In this document: piece after piece, positions 52,246-60,788 of the stretch | How the letters are laid out: every line of letters starts with the position of its first letter | Numbering within the stretch: position 1 is the stretch's first letter | DNA from: Halotalea alkalilenta | Lineage (GTDB): Bacteria; Pseudomonadota; Gammaproteobacteria; Pseudomonadales; Halomonadaceae | DNA length: 64,000 nt | Assembly: GCF_001648175.1 (NCBI RefSeq) | Contig: NZ_CP015243.1 | Span: 2,728,001 to 2,792,000, forward strand | Direction of reading: 5' to 3' | Program-made: the position numbers and the translations under genes | Notes under the pieces: model-generated | The model's input: the letters and a program-made list of their open reading frames with translations, nothing else | Told to the model about the DNA's origin: nothing | Database searches by the model: none

Positions 52246-53610
52246 ATGTTCGACAAGGTATTGATCGCCAACCGTGGAGAGATCGCGCTGCGTATCCTGC
52301 GCGCCTGCCACAGCCTGGGGTTGCGCACGGTCGTGGTATTTTCCGAGGCGGACCGAGACACCGACTATGTACGGCAGGCGGATCAAGCACTGTGCATCGG
52401 CCCGGCGGCGTCAGCCGCAAGCTACATGAACCAATCGGCGCTACTGTTCGCCGCCGAAGTCAGTGGCGCACAAGCCATCCATCCCGGCTACGGCTTTCTT
52501 TCGGAAAACGCCGCATTCGCCGAACGCGTCGAACGGGCCGGAATGACCTTCATCGGCCCGAGTGCCGACTGCATCCGCACCATGGGTGACAAGATCGCCG
52601 CCAGGCAGGCGATGAAGGCTAGCCGAGTCCCTTGCGTACCGGGTTCGGCAGGCGCGCTTCCGAGCGATCCCGCTGCAGTCGAAGCCATCGCCCAAAGCAT
52701 CGGCTACCCGGTGATCGTCAAGGCGGCCGGCGGCGGCGGTGGGCGGGGCATGCGAGTCGTGAACGCAAAAAGCGAGCTGCTGGAGGCGATCAGCGTCACC
52801 CGAGAAGAGGCACGGCATGCCTTTGGCAATTCAGAGCTCTACCTGGAGAAATTCCTCGGCCAGCCGCGCCATGTCGAAATCCAGATGCTCTGTGACAATC
52901 ACGGTACGGCACTATGGCTGGGAAGCCGCGACTGCTCGATGCAGCGGCGTCACCAGAAGATGCTGGAGGAGTCCCCCGCGCCGGGTATCGATCCCGCCCT
53001 GGTCGAGCGTGTCGGCCTGCGCTGCGCAGAGGCCTGCCGTCGGATCGGCTATCGCGGCGTCGGCACCTTCGAATTCCTCTTCGAGAACGGTGAGTTCTAC
53101 TTCATAGAGATGAATACCCGCTTGCAGGTCGAGCATCCGGTCACCGAGATGGTCACCGGTATCGACATCGTGCAGCAACAGCTACGCGTCGCCTTGGGCG
53201 AGCGCCTGACGCTGACCCAGCAGGAAATCCGCAGCCAGGGACATGCGCTGGAGTGCCGAATCAATGCCGAGAATCCCGACACCTTCACCCCGACGCCCGG
53301 GCAAGTGACCCGCTGGGAAGTCGCCGGGGGCTTTGGCGTAAGGGTGGATTCCCATGTCACCACAGGCTATCGCGTCCCTCCCTACTATGACTCGATGATC
53401 GCCAAGCTGATCACCCACGGCGCCACCCGCGAAGAAGCCTTCGCCCGTATGCGTCTGGCGCTTGCTGAAATGCGAATCGAGGGCATTGCCACGAACATCC
53501 CGCTCCATCGGAAGATCCTCGATGATCCCGGGTTTCGTCACGGCGGTGTCGACATCCATCATCTGGAGCGCTGGCTCGAAGAAAACCGCTCGACACGAGG
53601 CGCAGCATGA
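52246..53610 (+). CDS. Biotin carboxylase subunit (AccC-like)
   Basis: This 454-residue ATP-grasp enzyme carboxylates biotin on the carrier protein using ATP and bicarbonate. It has [20 protein letters not shown] at the start, the Gly-rich nucleotide loop [12 protein letters not shown] (159-170) and [14 protein letters not shown] (288-301) with the catalytic Arg and Glu. Its ATGA stop/start overlap with PxpB places it firmly in the oxoprolinase-like operon. Length is normal for AccC. Confidence 0.9.
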   Translation: MFDKVLIANRGEIALRILRACHSLGLRTVVVFSEADRDTDYVRQADQALCIGPAASAASYMNQSALLFAAEVSGAQAIHPGYGFLSENAAFAERVERAGMTFIGPSADCIRTMGDKIAARQAMKASRVPCVPGSAGALPSDPAAVEAIAQSIGYPVIVKAAGGGGGRGMRVVNAKSELLEAISVTREEARHAFGNSELYLEKFLGQPRHVEIQMLCDNHGTALWLGSRDCSMQRRHQKMLEESPAPGIDPALVERVGLRCAEACRRIGYRGVGTFEFLFENGEFYFIEMNTRLQVEHPVTEMVTGIDIVQQQLRVALGERLTLTQQEIRSQGHALECRINAENPDTFTPTPGQVTRWEVAGGFGVRVDSHVTTGYRVPPYYDSMIAKLITHGATREEAFARMRLALAEMRIEGIATNIPLHRKILDDPGFRHGGVDIHHLERWLEENRSTRGAA

Positions 53611-54278
53611 GTTCGAACCAAGGCGAACGGCCGGTCATCAGCCTGCTGGGCACCACCGCCCTGCTGTTCGAGGCGCCCGGCGATCTGGAGCTGACCACCC
53701 AACAGCGCATCTGGGCGTTGGCGATCGAAGCGGGTAAATGGCCCGAAGCCGGGGAAGCGGTTCCCGGCATGAACAACATGATGCTGACCTTTTCCACCCC
53801 GCCACGCGATTTGTCGGCGCTGCGCGTACGTCTGCTGGCAGCCTGGGACCACTGTTCGGCGCTACCGCTCGAGGGCAGGATCATCGATCTTCCAGTCATT
53901 TACGGCGGCGACGATTTCGGTCCGCACATGGCGGACGTCGTTGCGCATACGGGGCTTTCGATAGATGACATCGTCGAGCTGCACAGCGCCCCGCTCTACC
54001 CGGTCTATGCCCTGGGCAGCCACCCTGGTTTCTGCTACCTCGGCGGTATGGACCCACGTATCGCCACGCCCCGGCGCAAGGTACCGATCACCAACCTGCC
54101 CGGCGGCGCCGTATCCATCGGCGGGGTGCAGACCGGCGTATCGGCCTCGGCCGGACCCAGCGGCTGGAACACCATCGGGCGCACCACGATGAGCTTCTTC
54201 GACCTCGCCCAGGACCCACCGATACTTTGCGCGCCGGGTGATCTCGTCCGCTTTCGTGTTGAGAGGGTCATCCGATGA
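53607..54278 (+). CDS. pxpB: 5-oxoprolinase subunit PxpB-like (KipI family)
   Basis: This 223-residue protein of the KipI/PxpB fold, related to the first half of the urea carboxylase carboxyltransferase domain, contains [35 protein letters not shown] and [20 protein letters not shown]. It forms a complex with PxpC. In true 5-oxoprolinase the PxpBC pair phosphorylates or activates the lactam. The adjacent carboxylase genes suggest a carboxyl-transfer variant here. It overlaps both neighbours by 4 nt. Confidence 0.85.
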   Translation: MSSNQGERPVISLLGTTALLFEAPGDLELTTQQRIWALAIEAGKWPEAGEAVPGMNNMMLTFSTPPRDLSALRVRLLAAWDHCSALPLEGRIIDLPVIYGGDDFGPHMADVVAHTGLSIDDIVELHSAPLYPVYALGSHPGFCYLGGMDPRIATPRRKVPITNLPGGAVSIGGVQTGVSASAGPSGWNTIGRTTMSFFDLAQDPPILCAPGDLVRFRVERVIR

Positions 54279-55243
54279 TAGAAATCATCTCGGCCACCGC
54301 CTTGAGCACCGTGCAGGACCATGGCCGCAGCGGCAGCCTGCGCTATGGCGTTGGCACCGCTGGAGCGATGGATCGACTGGCGCTGGCGGCCGGCAACCTG
54401 ATGCTCGGCAACGATGAAGACGCAGCGTGCCTCGAGATCCCCGTGTTTCCTTTTCAGGCGCGCTTTCTCGAGGATTGCGACTTCGCCCTGACCGGCGCCG
54501 ATTGCACGGCGAACCTGGATGGCCGCGCACTCTCTCCCTGGTGGGCGAGTCGTGCCCGGGCGGGCCAGACGCTCAGCCTCGCACTGCCGAAGTCGGGCAG
54601 TCGCGCTTATCTGGCCCTTGGCGGTGGTATCGATGTCCCCATGGTGCTGGGCTCCCGCAGCACTCAGCTGCGTGGCGCCTTCGGCGGCCTCGACGGTCGT
54701 GCATTGCGCCAAACGGACCGCCTGCCAGCGGTCCAGGCGATCGCGAATCGAGCGCTCGATTTCGGTATCGAACCGCCCTCGCTGGCATTACCGCGGATGA
54801 TCGACGGCATGGTCGCCCTACGGGTGATTCCGGCCTCGGAATATGCGGCGTTCAGCGCGCAATCACAGGCCGCGTTCTGGGCCAGCGCCTGGAAAGTCAC
54901 CCCTCAGAGCGATCGCTACGGCTTCCGCCTGGCCGGCGACCCATTGGTGCCGATGCAACCGATCGAAACACGCTCGCATGGCATCGTCCCAGGCGTGATC
55001 CAGGTTCCCCACGGCGGGCAACCCATCATTCAGATGCGTGATGCGCAGCCCAGCGGCGGCTATCCGAAATTCGGCAGCGTCATCGAGGCGGACCTCTGGC
55101 GCCTCGGCCAGACCCCTATCGGTAGCCGGGTTCGTTTCATCGAAACCAGCTATGAAGAAGCCCTCGATGCGCTGGCCGACAACCGGCGTTATCTAGATGA
55201 AGTGCAGCGCCTGGTTGGGCTGCGGGGTCTTGAACATGCCTGA
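54275..55243 (+). CDS. pxpC: 5-oxoprolinase subunit PxpC-like (KipA/AHS2 family)
   Basis: This 322-residue protein of the AHS2/KipA family has TVQDHGRSGSLRYGVGTAGAMDRLA at the start, YLALGGGIDVPMVLGSRST and late TSGYRVPP-like segments replaced by PGVIQVPHGGQPIIQMRD. It corresponds to the second half of the urea carboxylase carboxyltransferase domain and pairs with PxpB. Together with the upstream carrier and carboxylase it completes the parts list of a split urea-carboxylase-like enzyme. Confidence 0.87.
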   Translation: MIEIISATALSTVQDHGRSGSLRYGVGTAGAMDRLALAAGNLMLGNDEDAACLEIPVFPFQARFLEDCDFALTGADCTANLDGRALSPWWASRARAGQTLSLALPKSGSRAYLALGGGIDVPMVLGSRSTQLRGAFGGLDGRALRQTDRLPAVQAIANRALDFGIEPPSLALPRMIDGMVALRVIPASEYAAFSAQSQAAFWASAWKVTPQSDRYGFRLAGDPLVPMQPIETRSHGIVPGVIQVPHGGQPIIQMRDAQPSGGYPKFGSVIEADLWRLGQTPIGSRVRFIETSYEEALDALADNRRYLDEVQRLVGLRGLEHA

Positions 55244-55259
55244 CCTTGGATCGGAGACC

Positions 55260-55700
55260 ATGGATATCCGTAACGTGCAGCAACTGATGATCTGGATGCG
55301 GGAAGCCGACCTGCTCCACCTCGAGCTCGAGCGTCCCGGCGGCAGCCTCCTGCTACGCAGATCGCCGCGGACCGCGGCAAGCCCGGCCGCTACCAGGTTC
55401 GAGACCGCCACATCCCCCGCGGCAACACCGGCGAACTCAGGTGGTGAGCACCTGGGTGGAGAGATAGTACGCGCCGACACGGTCGGCCAATTCCTCATCC
55501 AGCATCCGCTGCGTGAAACCCCATTGGTACGCCAGGGGGACAGGGTCGATGCTGGCGATCTGCTGGGGCTGCTGCGCATCGGTTCGCTGTATCTACCCGT
55601 TCGTGCTCACGTCGCAGGGCGGGTCAGTGAACCGTTGACGCCGCCTGGCGGCCTAGTCGGCTACGGAGCGCCACTCTTTGCTCTCGACAATGCTGATTGA
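55260..55700 (+). CDS. Biotin-less carrier-like protein (degenerate AccB paralogue)
   Basis: This 146-residue protein has the AccB layout: an N-terminal helix (MDIRNVQQLMIWMREADLLHLELE), an Ala/Thr/Pro-rich linker and a C-terminal lipoyl-like domain. Aligned to the first carrier gene, the EAMKM stretch is replaced by RIGSL, so the biotin Lys is Ser109 here. Flanking framework residues (VRQGDRVDAGDLLGLL; VAGRVSEPLTPPGG; YGAPLFAL) are kept. It cannot carry biotin in the normal way and may be structural, a decoy or a regulatory subunit. It starts 17 nt after pxpC, with GGAG just upstream. Confidence 0.72.
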   Translation: MDIRNVQQLMIWMREADLLHLELERPGGSLLLRRSPRTAASPAATRFETATSPAATPANSGGEHLGGEIVRADTVGQFLIQHPLRETPLVRQGDRVDAGDLLGLLRIGSLYLPVRAHVAGRVSEPLTPPGGLVGYGAPLFALDNAD

Positions 55701-55714
55701 ACAGGGATTTACAT

Positions 55715-56482
55715 ATGCAAATAGATTTGAATGCCGATCTAGGTGAAGGCTTCGGTGCTTATCGCATGGGTGAGGATGAAGCGCTGATCGGGATCATCTC
55801 TTCCGCCAACGTCGCCTGCGGCTTCCACGCCGGCGATCCGTTGATCATGAACAATACCGCCCACGCCACCAAGGCGGCCGGTGTCGATCTCGGCGCCCAT
55901 GTGGGATTTCCCGACCTGCTGGGCTTCGGCCGAAGGCAAATGCAGGTGGATCCGAAGGAGCTGGCAAGCTATGTGGTCTACCAGCTCGGCGCCCTGGCCG
56001 GGATGGCGGCGGTCGCAGGGCACAGGCTCACTCACATGAGCTTCCACGGCGCACTGGGCAACATGGCGGCCGCCGACGAGACGCTGGCCGAGCCGCTGGT
56101 CGCGGCTGTGGCGGCATTCGATCGGGATATTATCATCAGCTCTTCATCCAGCCAGGCGATCGAAAGCGCCGCCGCCCGACATGGACTACGAGTCGCGACG
56201 ACGTTCCTCGCCGATCGCGCCTATGACGTCAACGGCTTGCTGGTACCACGCAGGATGCCGAACTCAGTGATCACCGACCATGATCAAGTCATGCTGCGGC
56301 TGCGCCAACTGCTCGAAGACGGCAGTGTCACCAGCTATTCGGGCGAGCGCATCCCGATGCGGACCTGCTCGATCCTGCTGCATGGAGATACTCCCGGCGC
56401 AGCGGGAATGGCCCGCGACATTCGCAGTGAAATCGAACGTGGCGGCGGCGAGATTGTGCCGATATCTCATTTGCTGAACTGA
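55715..56482 (+). CDS. pxpA: 5-oxoprolinase subunit PxpA-like (LamB/YcsF family)
   Basis: This 255-residue TIM-barrel protein of the LamB/YcsF family has IDLNADLGEGFGAYRMG, SANVACGFHAGDP and GAHVGFPDLLGFGRR as usual. The region corresponding to the common VKPHGALYN reads MSFHGALGN (108-116), losing the Lys, Pro and Tyr, and the usual ADRAY segment is present (FLADRAYDVNGLLVPRR). PxpA hydrolyses or channels the activated lactam. The ATG at 55715 is preceded by an AGGGA; an ATG at 55697 would overlap the previous stop. The sequence divergence suggests a substrate other than 5-oxoproline. Confidence 0.82.
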   Translation: MQIDLNADLGEGFGAYRMGEDEALIGIISSANVACGFHAGDPLIMNNTAHATKAAGVDLGAHVGFPDLLGFGRRQMQVDPKELASYVVYQLGALAGMAAVAGHRLTHMSFHGALGNMAAADETLAEPLVAAVAAFDRDIIISSSSSQAIESAAARHGLRVATTFLADRAYDVNGLLVPRRMPNSVITDHDQVMLRLRQLLEDGSVTSYSGERIPMRTCSILLHGDTPGAAGMARDIRSEIERGGGEIVPISHLLN

Positions 56483-56502
56483 GCCAGAAGCGCTGTGCAT
56501 CC

Positions 56503-56568
56503 ATAAGAGACCCTTATCTCCACACAGCCAATCCGTCTTAGCTCTGATAATTCCGAGACGATACATTG
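56503..56568 (+). promoter_or_regulatory. LysR-regulated promoter of the SDR-ABC operon (site B)
   Basis: ATAAG-AGACC-CTTAT (56503-56517, perfect inverted repeat, T-N11-A), 19 nt, CTTAGC (56537-56542), 16 nt, CGATACATTG (56559-56568). The palindrome arms, the middle box and the 10-bp -10 region are identical to those at 51652-51717, although the spacer bases differ. This separates conserved signal from chance. Confidence 0.7.
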
Positions 56569-56664
56569 CAAGTCGAGATCACCTATGCGACTTGCCTCCA
56601 TGAATTCGCCACCGCTGTCGGCGAGATTTCTACAAAAATTCCTACAACATCCAGGATGCACGCA

Positions 56665-57411
56665 ATGCCTTTTTCCGACTATAAGACCGCCCTGGTCACC
56701 GGCGCTTCCTCCGGCATCGGCGCCGCCATCGTCGAGCGACTTACCCTTGAAGGCATCGAGGTACACGCCGTGGCGCGCAATGCTGTGAAGCTCGCCACGC
56801 TGGCCGAAAAGACAGGCTGCATCACGCATACGCTCGATGTCGGTGACCTCGAGGGCATCACCCGCCTGGCGCAGGCACAGCCTTTCGACATCCTGGTCAA
56901 CAATGCAGGCGTCGATCGCCCTGGCTCGATTCTCAACGCCGACGCGCAGGGCATCGACGCATTGGTCGACACGAATTTGCGCGCGGTTCTGCATCTGTGC
57001 CGCCTCGTGGTCCCAGGCATGGTCGAGCGCGATCGCGGGCACGTCATCAACGTAAGCTCCATCGCCGCGGCCTACAACTTCAACGGCAACTCCACCTATC
57101 ACGCCACCAAGGCCGCCGTGAGCATGCTGTCGCGCCAGCTGCGCATCGATGTGTTCGGCAAGCGCGTCAGGGTGACCGAAATCTGCCCAGGCCGGGTGGC
57201 GACGGATATCTTCGCCCACGTCCACGGTGATCCCGAAAACAGCTGGAAGAAATACATCGAAGGCTTCGAACTTCCGCAGGCCTCGGATATCGCCGACGCG
57301 ATTGCTTTCGCGATCGCAGCGCCGATTTCGATGAACGTCGGCCATATAGAAATCACCCCCACCCTGCAAGTACCAGGCGGGTTGCAGACTACTCGTCCTC
57401 AGGACGTTTGA
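56665..57411 (+). CDS. Short-chain dehydrogenase/reductase (SDR)
   Basis: This 248-residue classical SDR has the NAD(P) motif TGASSGIG (12-19), NNAG (79-82), the catalytic Ser in NVSS (about 132) and Tyr145/Lys149 in STYHATK, plus PGRV(A)T in the C-terminal part. It resembles the YdfG-like 3-hydroxy acid dehydrogenases. The ATG at 56665 has an AGGA 8 nt upstream; an ATG at 56656 is possible. It is the first gene after promoter site B and is followed by the ABC importer. Confidence 0.87.
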   Translation: MPFSDYKTALVTGASSGIGAAIVERLTLEGIEVHAVARNAVKLATLAEKTGCITHTLDVGDLEGITRLAQAQPFDILVNNAGVDRPGSILNADAQGIDALVDTNLRAVLHLCRLVVPGMVERDRGHVINVSSIAAAYNFNGNSTYHATKAAVSMLSRQLRIDVFGKRVRVTEICPGRVATDIFAHVHGDPENSWKKYIEGFELPQASDIADAIAFAIAAPISMNVGHIEITPTLQVPGGLQTTRPQDV

Positions 57412-57533
57412 GACACCGGCAGCAGCGATACGACTGGCTGACAACGACGGGCCCTTGTTCGAATGCCCAGCTAAGGCGCCAGCTCTTGCTCCTCCGCCGC
57501 CGTTGACCATTCCGCTCCGTTTGGAAGCAACCA

Positions 57534-58238
57534 ATGAACCAATTTTTTCTGGATCTGGGCCAGATTCTGCAAGGTGAATACGCCGACCTGATCATTCAGG
57601 GCATAAAGACCACGCTCCAGCTGGCGCTATTTTCCTGGATGATCGCCATGGGCCTGGCACTGGCTCTAGTGACCATCCGACTGACCAGCGTCCGAACGGC
57701 CACTCTCCTGGTCGCAGGCTATGTCTCCTACCACCGCAACGTACCCACACTGGTTCAGCTGATGCTCTGGTATTTCGGCATCGCCTCGATATTGCCGGAA
57801 AGCATGCAACTTTGGCTGGCCAATTTCAGTACTGAGTTTCTCTTCGCGGTCATCGCTCTCGGCCTTTGCCAGGCGGCGTATTTTTCCGAGGATATCCGCA
57901 GTGGCCTGCGCGCCATTCCCAGAGGACAAAGCGAAGCAGCTCGTGCTCTCGGAATGGGCTACATACGTTCCATGCGCTACGTCATTCTTCCCCAGGGGAT
58001 ACGCAACTCCCTCCCCTCGCTGCTCAATCACACCGTACTGCTGTTCAAGAACACCAGCCTGGCAATGACGATCGGTGTAGTGGAACTGACCTATGCAACC
58101 CGGGAGGTGGAAAACTACACCTTCCTTACCTTTCAATCCTATTTCATCGCTACAGCGGCCTACCTGGCATTTTCGCTGCTACTCATGGCACTCGGTGCAA
58201 TGCTGGCCAGGCGATTCGAAAAGGTCAACGCAAGGTAA
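57534..58238 (+). CDS. Polar amino acid ABC transporter permease
   Basis: This 234-residue HisM/GltK-type permease has about five helices and the EAA loop (SEAARALGMGYIRSMRYVILP) near residues 133-153. It begins 122 bp after the SDR gene and ends 6 nt before the next permease. It forms part of the importer in this operon, for which a cyclic amide or amino acid is the likely load. Confidence 0.87.
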   Translation: MNQFFLDLGQILQGEYADLIIQGIKTTLQLALFSWMIAMGLALALVTIRLTSVRTATLLVAGYVSYHRNVPTLVQLMLWYFGIASILPESMQLWLANFSTEFLFAVIALGLCQAAYFSEDIRSGLRAIPRGQSEAARALGMGYIRSMRYVILPQGIRNSLPSLLNHTVLLFKNTSLAMTIGVVELTYATREVENYTFLTFQSYFIATAAYLAFSLLLMALGAMLARRFEKVNAR

Positions 58239-58244
58239 TCCACC

Positions 58245-58970
58245 ATGTTTGATATATTTCATATCCTGCGGGACAACTGGGAACTCTTTCTCCTGGGACA
58301 ATATCCGTATGGTCCGCTGGGTGGCCTGGTCAACACGTTGATTCTTGCTTCTCTGGCGCTGGTCATCGCATTTCCGCTCAGTCTTCTGCTCACCATGGCT
58401 CGGATTTCACCTTTCCGGATACTGCGCTACCCAGCCACGGTCTGGGTGTACGTATTGCGCGGAGTGCCCCTGATCATGGTGATCTTCTGGACCTATTTTC
58501 TGGTACCCACGTTGATCGGACGCAACGTCAGCGGCTTCACTACCATGCTGTGCACGCTGGTCGTCTACCAGAGCGCGTATCTGTGCGAAATAGTGCGAGG
58601 CGGTATTCAGGCACTGCCCAGTGGCCAGTACGAAGCCTCCAGAGCACTTGGACTTGGATACTTTCGCACCACCGCGTGGGTCATCCTGCCTCAGGCACTG
58701 TACAACTCTTTGCCGAGCTTGATCAGCCAATTCATCTCCATCATCAAAGAGACCACCCTGGGCTATGTCATCAACGTGCAGGAAATGACCTTTGCGGCGA
58801 ACCAGGTCAATAACCAGCTGCTGACCAAACCCTTCCAGGTGTTCTTCATCCTGGCGATCACCTACTACATCCTGTGCTATGGCCTCACCCAGCTGGCCCA
58901 GTGGTTCGAGCATAGGATAGATAAAAAACGTCAAGGCTCAGTCGATATTGCCAGCGTCGAGCAACCTTAA
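58245..58970 (+). CDS. Polar amino acid ABC transporter permease
   Basis: This 241-residue permease has the EAA loop (YEASRALGLGYFRTTAWVILP) near residues 127-147 and five or six hydrophobic segments. It pairs with the preceding permease. It is 37 nt from the ATPase gene. Confidence 0.87.
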   Translation: MFDIFHILRDNWELFLLGQYPYGPLGGLVNTLILASLALVIAFPLSLLLTMARISPFRILRYPATVWVYVLRGVPLIMVIFWTYFLVPTLIGRNVSGFTTMLCTLVVYQSAYLCEIVRGGIQALPSGQYEASRALGLGYFRTTAWVILPQALYNSLPSLISQFISIIKETTLGYVINVQEMTFAANQVNNQLLTKPFQVFFILAITYYILCYGLTQLAQWFEHRIDKKRQGSVDIASVEQP

Positions 58971-59007
58971 CTGGCGCGACAGCCACTGAATAATCAAGGT
59001 ATCCCCG

Positions 59008-59745
59008 ATGAAGACCATGATCATCTTTTCCAATGTCAACAAATGGTACGGATCCTATCAGGCGCTCACCAATATCAATGCCGAGATTAGCCAGGGAGAG
59101 GTCATCGTAGTGTGTGGGCCCTCTGGATCTGGCAAGTCCACTCTGATTCGAACGGTCAACAGGCTCGAGGAGATCCAGAGCGGCCAAATCCTCTATGAAG
59201 GACACGATGTCCATGGCACCGATGCGAATCTCAACCGTCTTCGTAGCCGGATTGGCTTCGTATTCCAAAGCTTCAATCTGTTCCCCCACTTGTCGGTGCT
59301 AGACAATGTGATCCTGTCGCCAACCAAGGTAAAGGGTATGAAGGCATCGGCTGCGAAAAAACTCGCCCTGGCGCTGCTGGAACGCGTCGGTATGGCACAC
59401 AAGGCCAACGCTTATCCCGCTCAGCTTTCAGGCGGTCAACAGCAACGAGTCGCCATTGCCCGGGCGCTCGCCATGGAGCCCCCGGTGATGCTGTTCGACG
59501 AGCCCACCAGCGCCCTCGACCCGGAAATGGTGGGTGAAGTACTCAATGTAATGCGGGGATTGGCCAAGGAAGGAATGACCATGATGTGTGTAACACATGA
59601 AATGAACTTCGCACGGGAGGTGGCGGATAAAATCTGGTTCATGGACGCCGGCCAGATTCTCGAAACAGCAGATCCCGTTCAGTTTTTCAATCAGCCCAAG
59701 CATCCACGTGCGAACCGCTTCATCAGCGATCTTCGCGCTCATTGA
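59008..59745 (+). CDS. Polar amino acid ABC transporter ATP-binding protein
   Basis: This 245-residue GlnQ-type ATPase has Walker A GPSGSGKS (37-44), [18 protein letters not shown], signature LSGGQQQR, Walker [13 protein letters not shown] and the switch His in MMCVTHEM. It drives the two permeases. The order permease-permease-ATPase-binding protein differs from the IclR-linked importer at 14780. Confidence 0.92.
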   Translation: MKTMIIFSNVNKWYGSYQALTNINAEISQGEVIVVCGPSGSGKSTLIRTVNRLEEIQSGQILYEGHDVHGTDANLNRLRSRIGFVFQSFNLFPHLSVLDNVILSPTKVKGMKASAAKKLALALLERVGMAHKANAYPAQLSGGQQQRVAIARALAMEPPVMLFDEPTSALDPEMVGEVLNVMRGLAKEGMTMMCVTHEMNFAREVADKIWFMDAGQILETADPVQFFNQPKHPRANRFISDLRAH

Positions 59746-59836
59746 CATCAAGGACGTCAAACGAAAGTTCGAATACGGACAACACCAGCAGTGGAAAATC
59801 GCCAGCAATTCAAATTATAACAGAGGATACTCTCCC

Positions 59837-60670
59837 ATGAATTTAAAAGTCATCTTGAGCACACTAGTTCTAAGCTCCCTGGCAATCTCCTCGGCAAAAG
59901 CCGACCAATGGTCGGATATCCAAGCCAGGCAGTCACTCAGCTGTGGGGTCTATTCCGATGTTCCCCCCTTCTCTTCACCCGACCCACAGACTCGCGAACT
60001 GGTCGGCATGGACGTCGATCTCTGTAAAGCATTGGCCGAGCAGTTGGGCGTAGGGCTCGAACTCAAGCCGCTATCGGGAGAGGCGCGCATTCCGGAGCTG
60101 CGAATGGGTCGGGTGGACCTGATCATCGCTAACCTCGCCTATACCAAGACCCGGGCGGAGCAGATCCAGTTCAGTGACCCCTACTACGTTGCCAAGGAGA
60201 TGCTGGTCGTCAAGGCTCCGCTGGCGAACAACTCGTTGGATTTCTTCAAGAACAAGCGCATCAGTGCGACCAAGGGCTCGACTTCCGAACAGTCCATCCG
60301 ACTTGCTGGCGCCAACCCCGTGACCTTCCAGGATACAGGCTCGGCATATCTGGCGGTGCAGCAGAACAAGGTGCTGGGTGTCGTCACCAATGCGATGACC
60401 GCGCAGATGCTGGTAAACCAAGCCAAGGCCAGCGGTGTCGATCTGGGAATCGTCGAGGAGCCGCTGGCGCTCGAGCCGATCGGCGCAGGCCTGCGCAAGG
60501 GCGAAGAGACGCTCCTTGCGCGGGTCAATGAGGCACTGATGAACATGGAAGAGGCCGGCGAAATCGATCGGATTTGGGACAAGTGGCTCGGCCCGGATAC
60601 CGAATACCAAATGGTCCGAGAAGAGAGGGTGCAAAAGCTCAGTGAGCTCGATTTCGAGCCCCTGCCGTAG
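59837..60670 (+). CDS. Amino acid ABC transporter substrate-binding protein (family 3)
   Basis: This 277-residue binding protein has a signal peptide (MNLKVILSTLVLSSLAISS, cut near KADQ) and family 3 motifs: LSCGVYSDVPPFSSPD, GMDVDLCKALAEQLGV, GRVDLIIANLAYTKTRAEQI and a C-terminal IDRIWDKWLG. The ATG at 59837 has AGAGGA upstream. As last gene of the SDR-ABC operon it determines what the importer recognises. Confidence 0.88.
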   Translation: MNLKVILSTLVLSSLAISSAKADQWSDIQARQSLSCGVYSDVPPFSSPDPQTRELVGMDVDLCKALAEQLGVGLELKPLSGEARIPELRMGRVDLIIANLAYTKTRAEQIQFSDPYYVAKEMLVVKAPLANNSLDFFKNKRISATKGSTSEQSIRLAGANPVTFQDTGSAYLAVQQNKVLGVVTNAMTAQMLVNQAKASGVDLGIVEEPLALEPIGAGLRKGEETLLARVNEALMNMEEAGEIDRIWDKWLGPDTEYQMVREERVQKLSELDFEPLP

Positions 60671-60788
60671 ATCGCGCCGGAGCGATTGGACTGGACTCAA
60701 TAGAAGACTGCCCTGACGCACATCGCTGTTCGAGCTTCATGGGCAGTCATTCTCCACCATGCTGGCATCATGAAAAATGCATGAAACC

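Noticed and set aside
60706..60748. GACTGCCC/GGGCAGTC inverted repeat as a terminator between convergent genes
   Set aside because: The 27-nt loop and the lack of a T tract make it a weak candidate; the 8-bp match may be chance.
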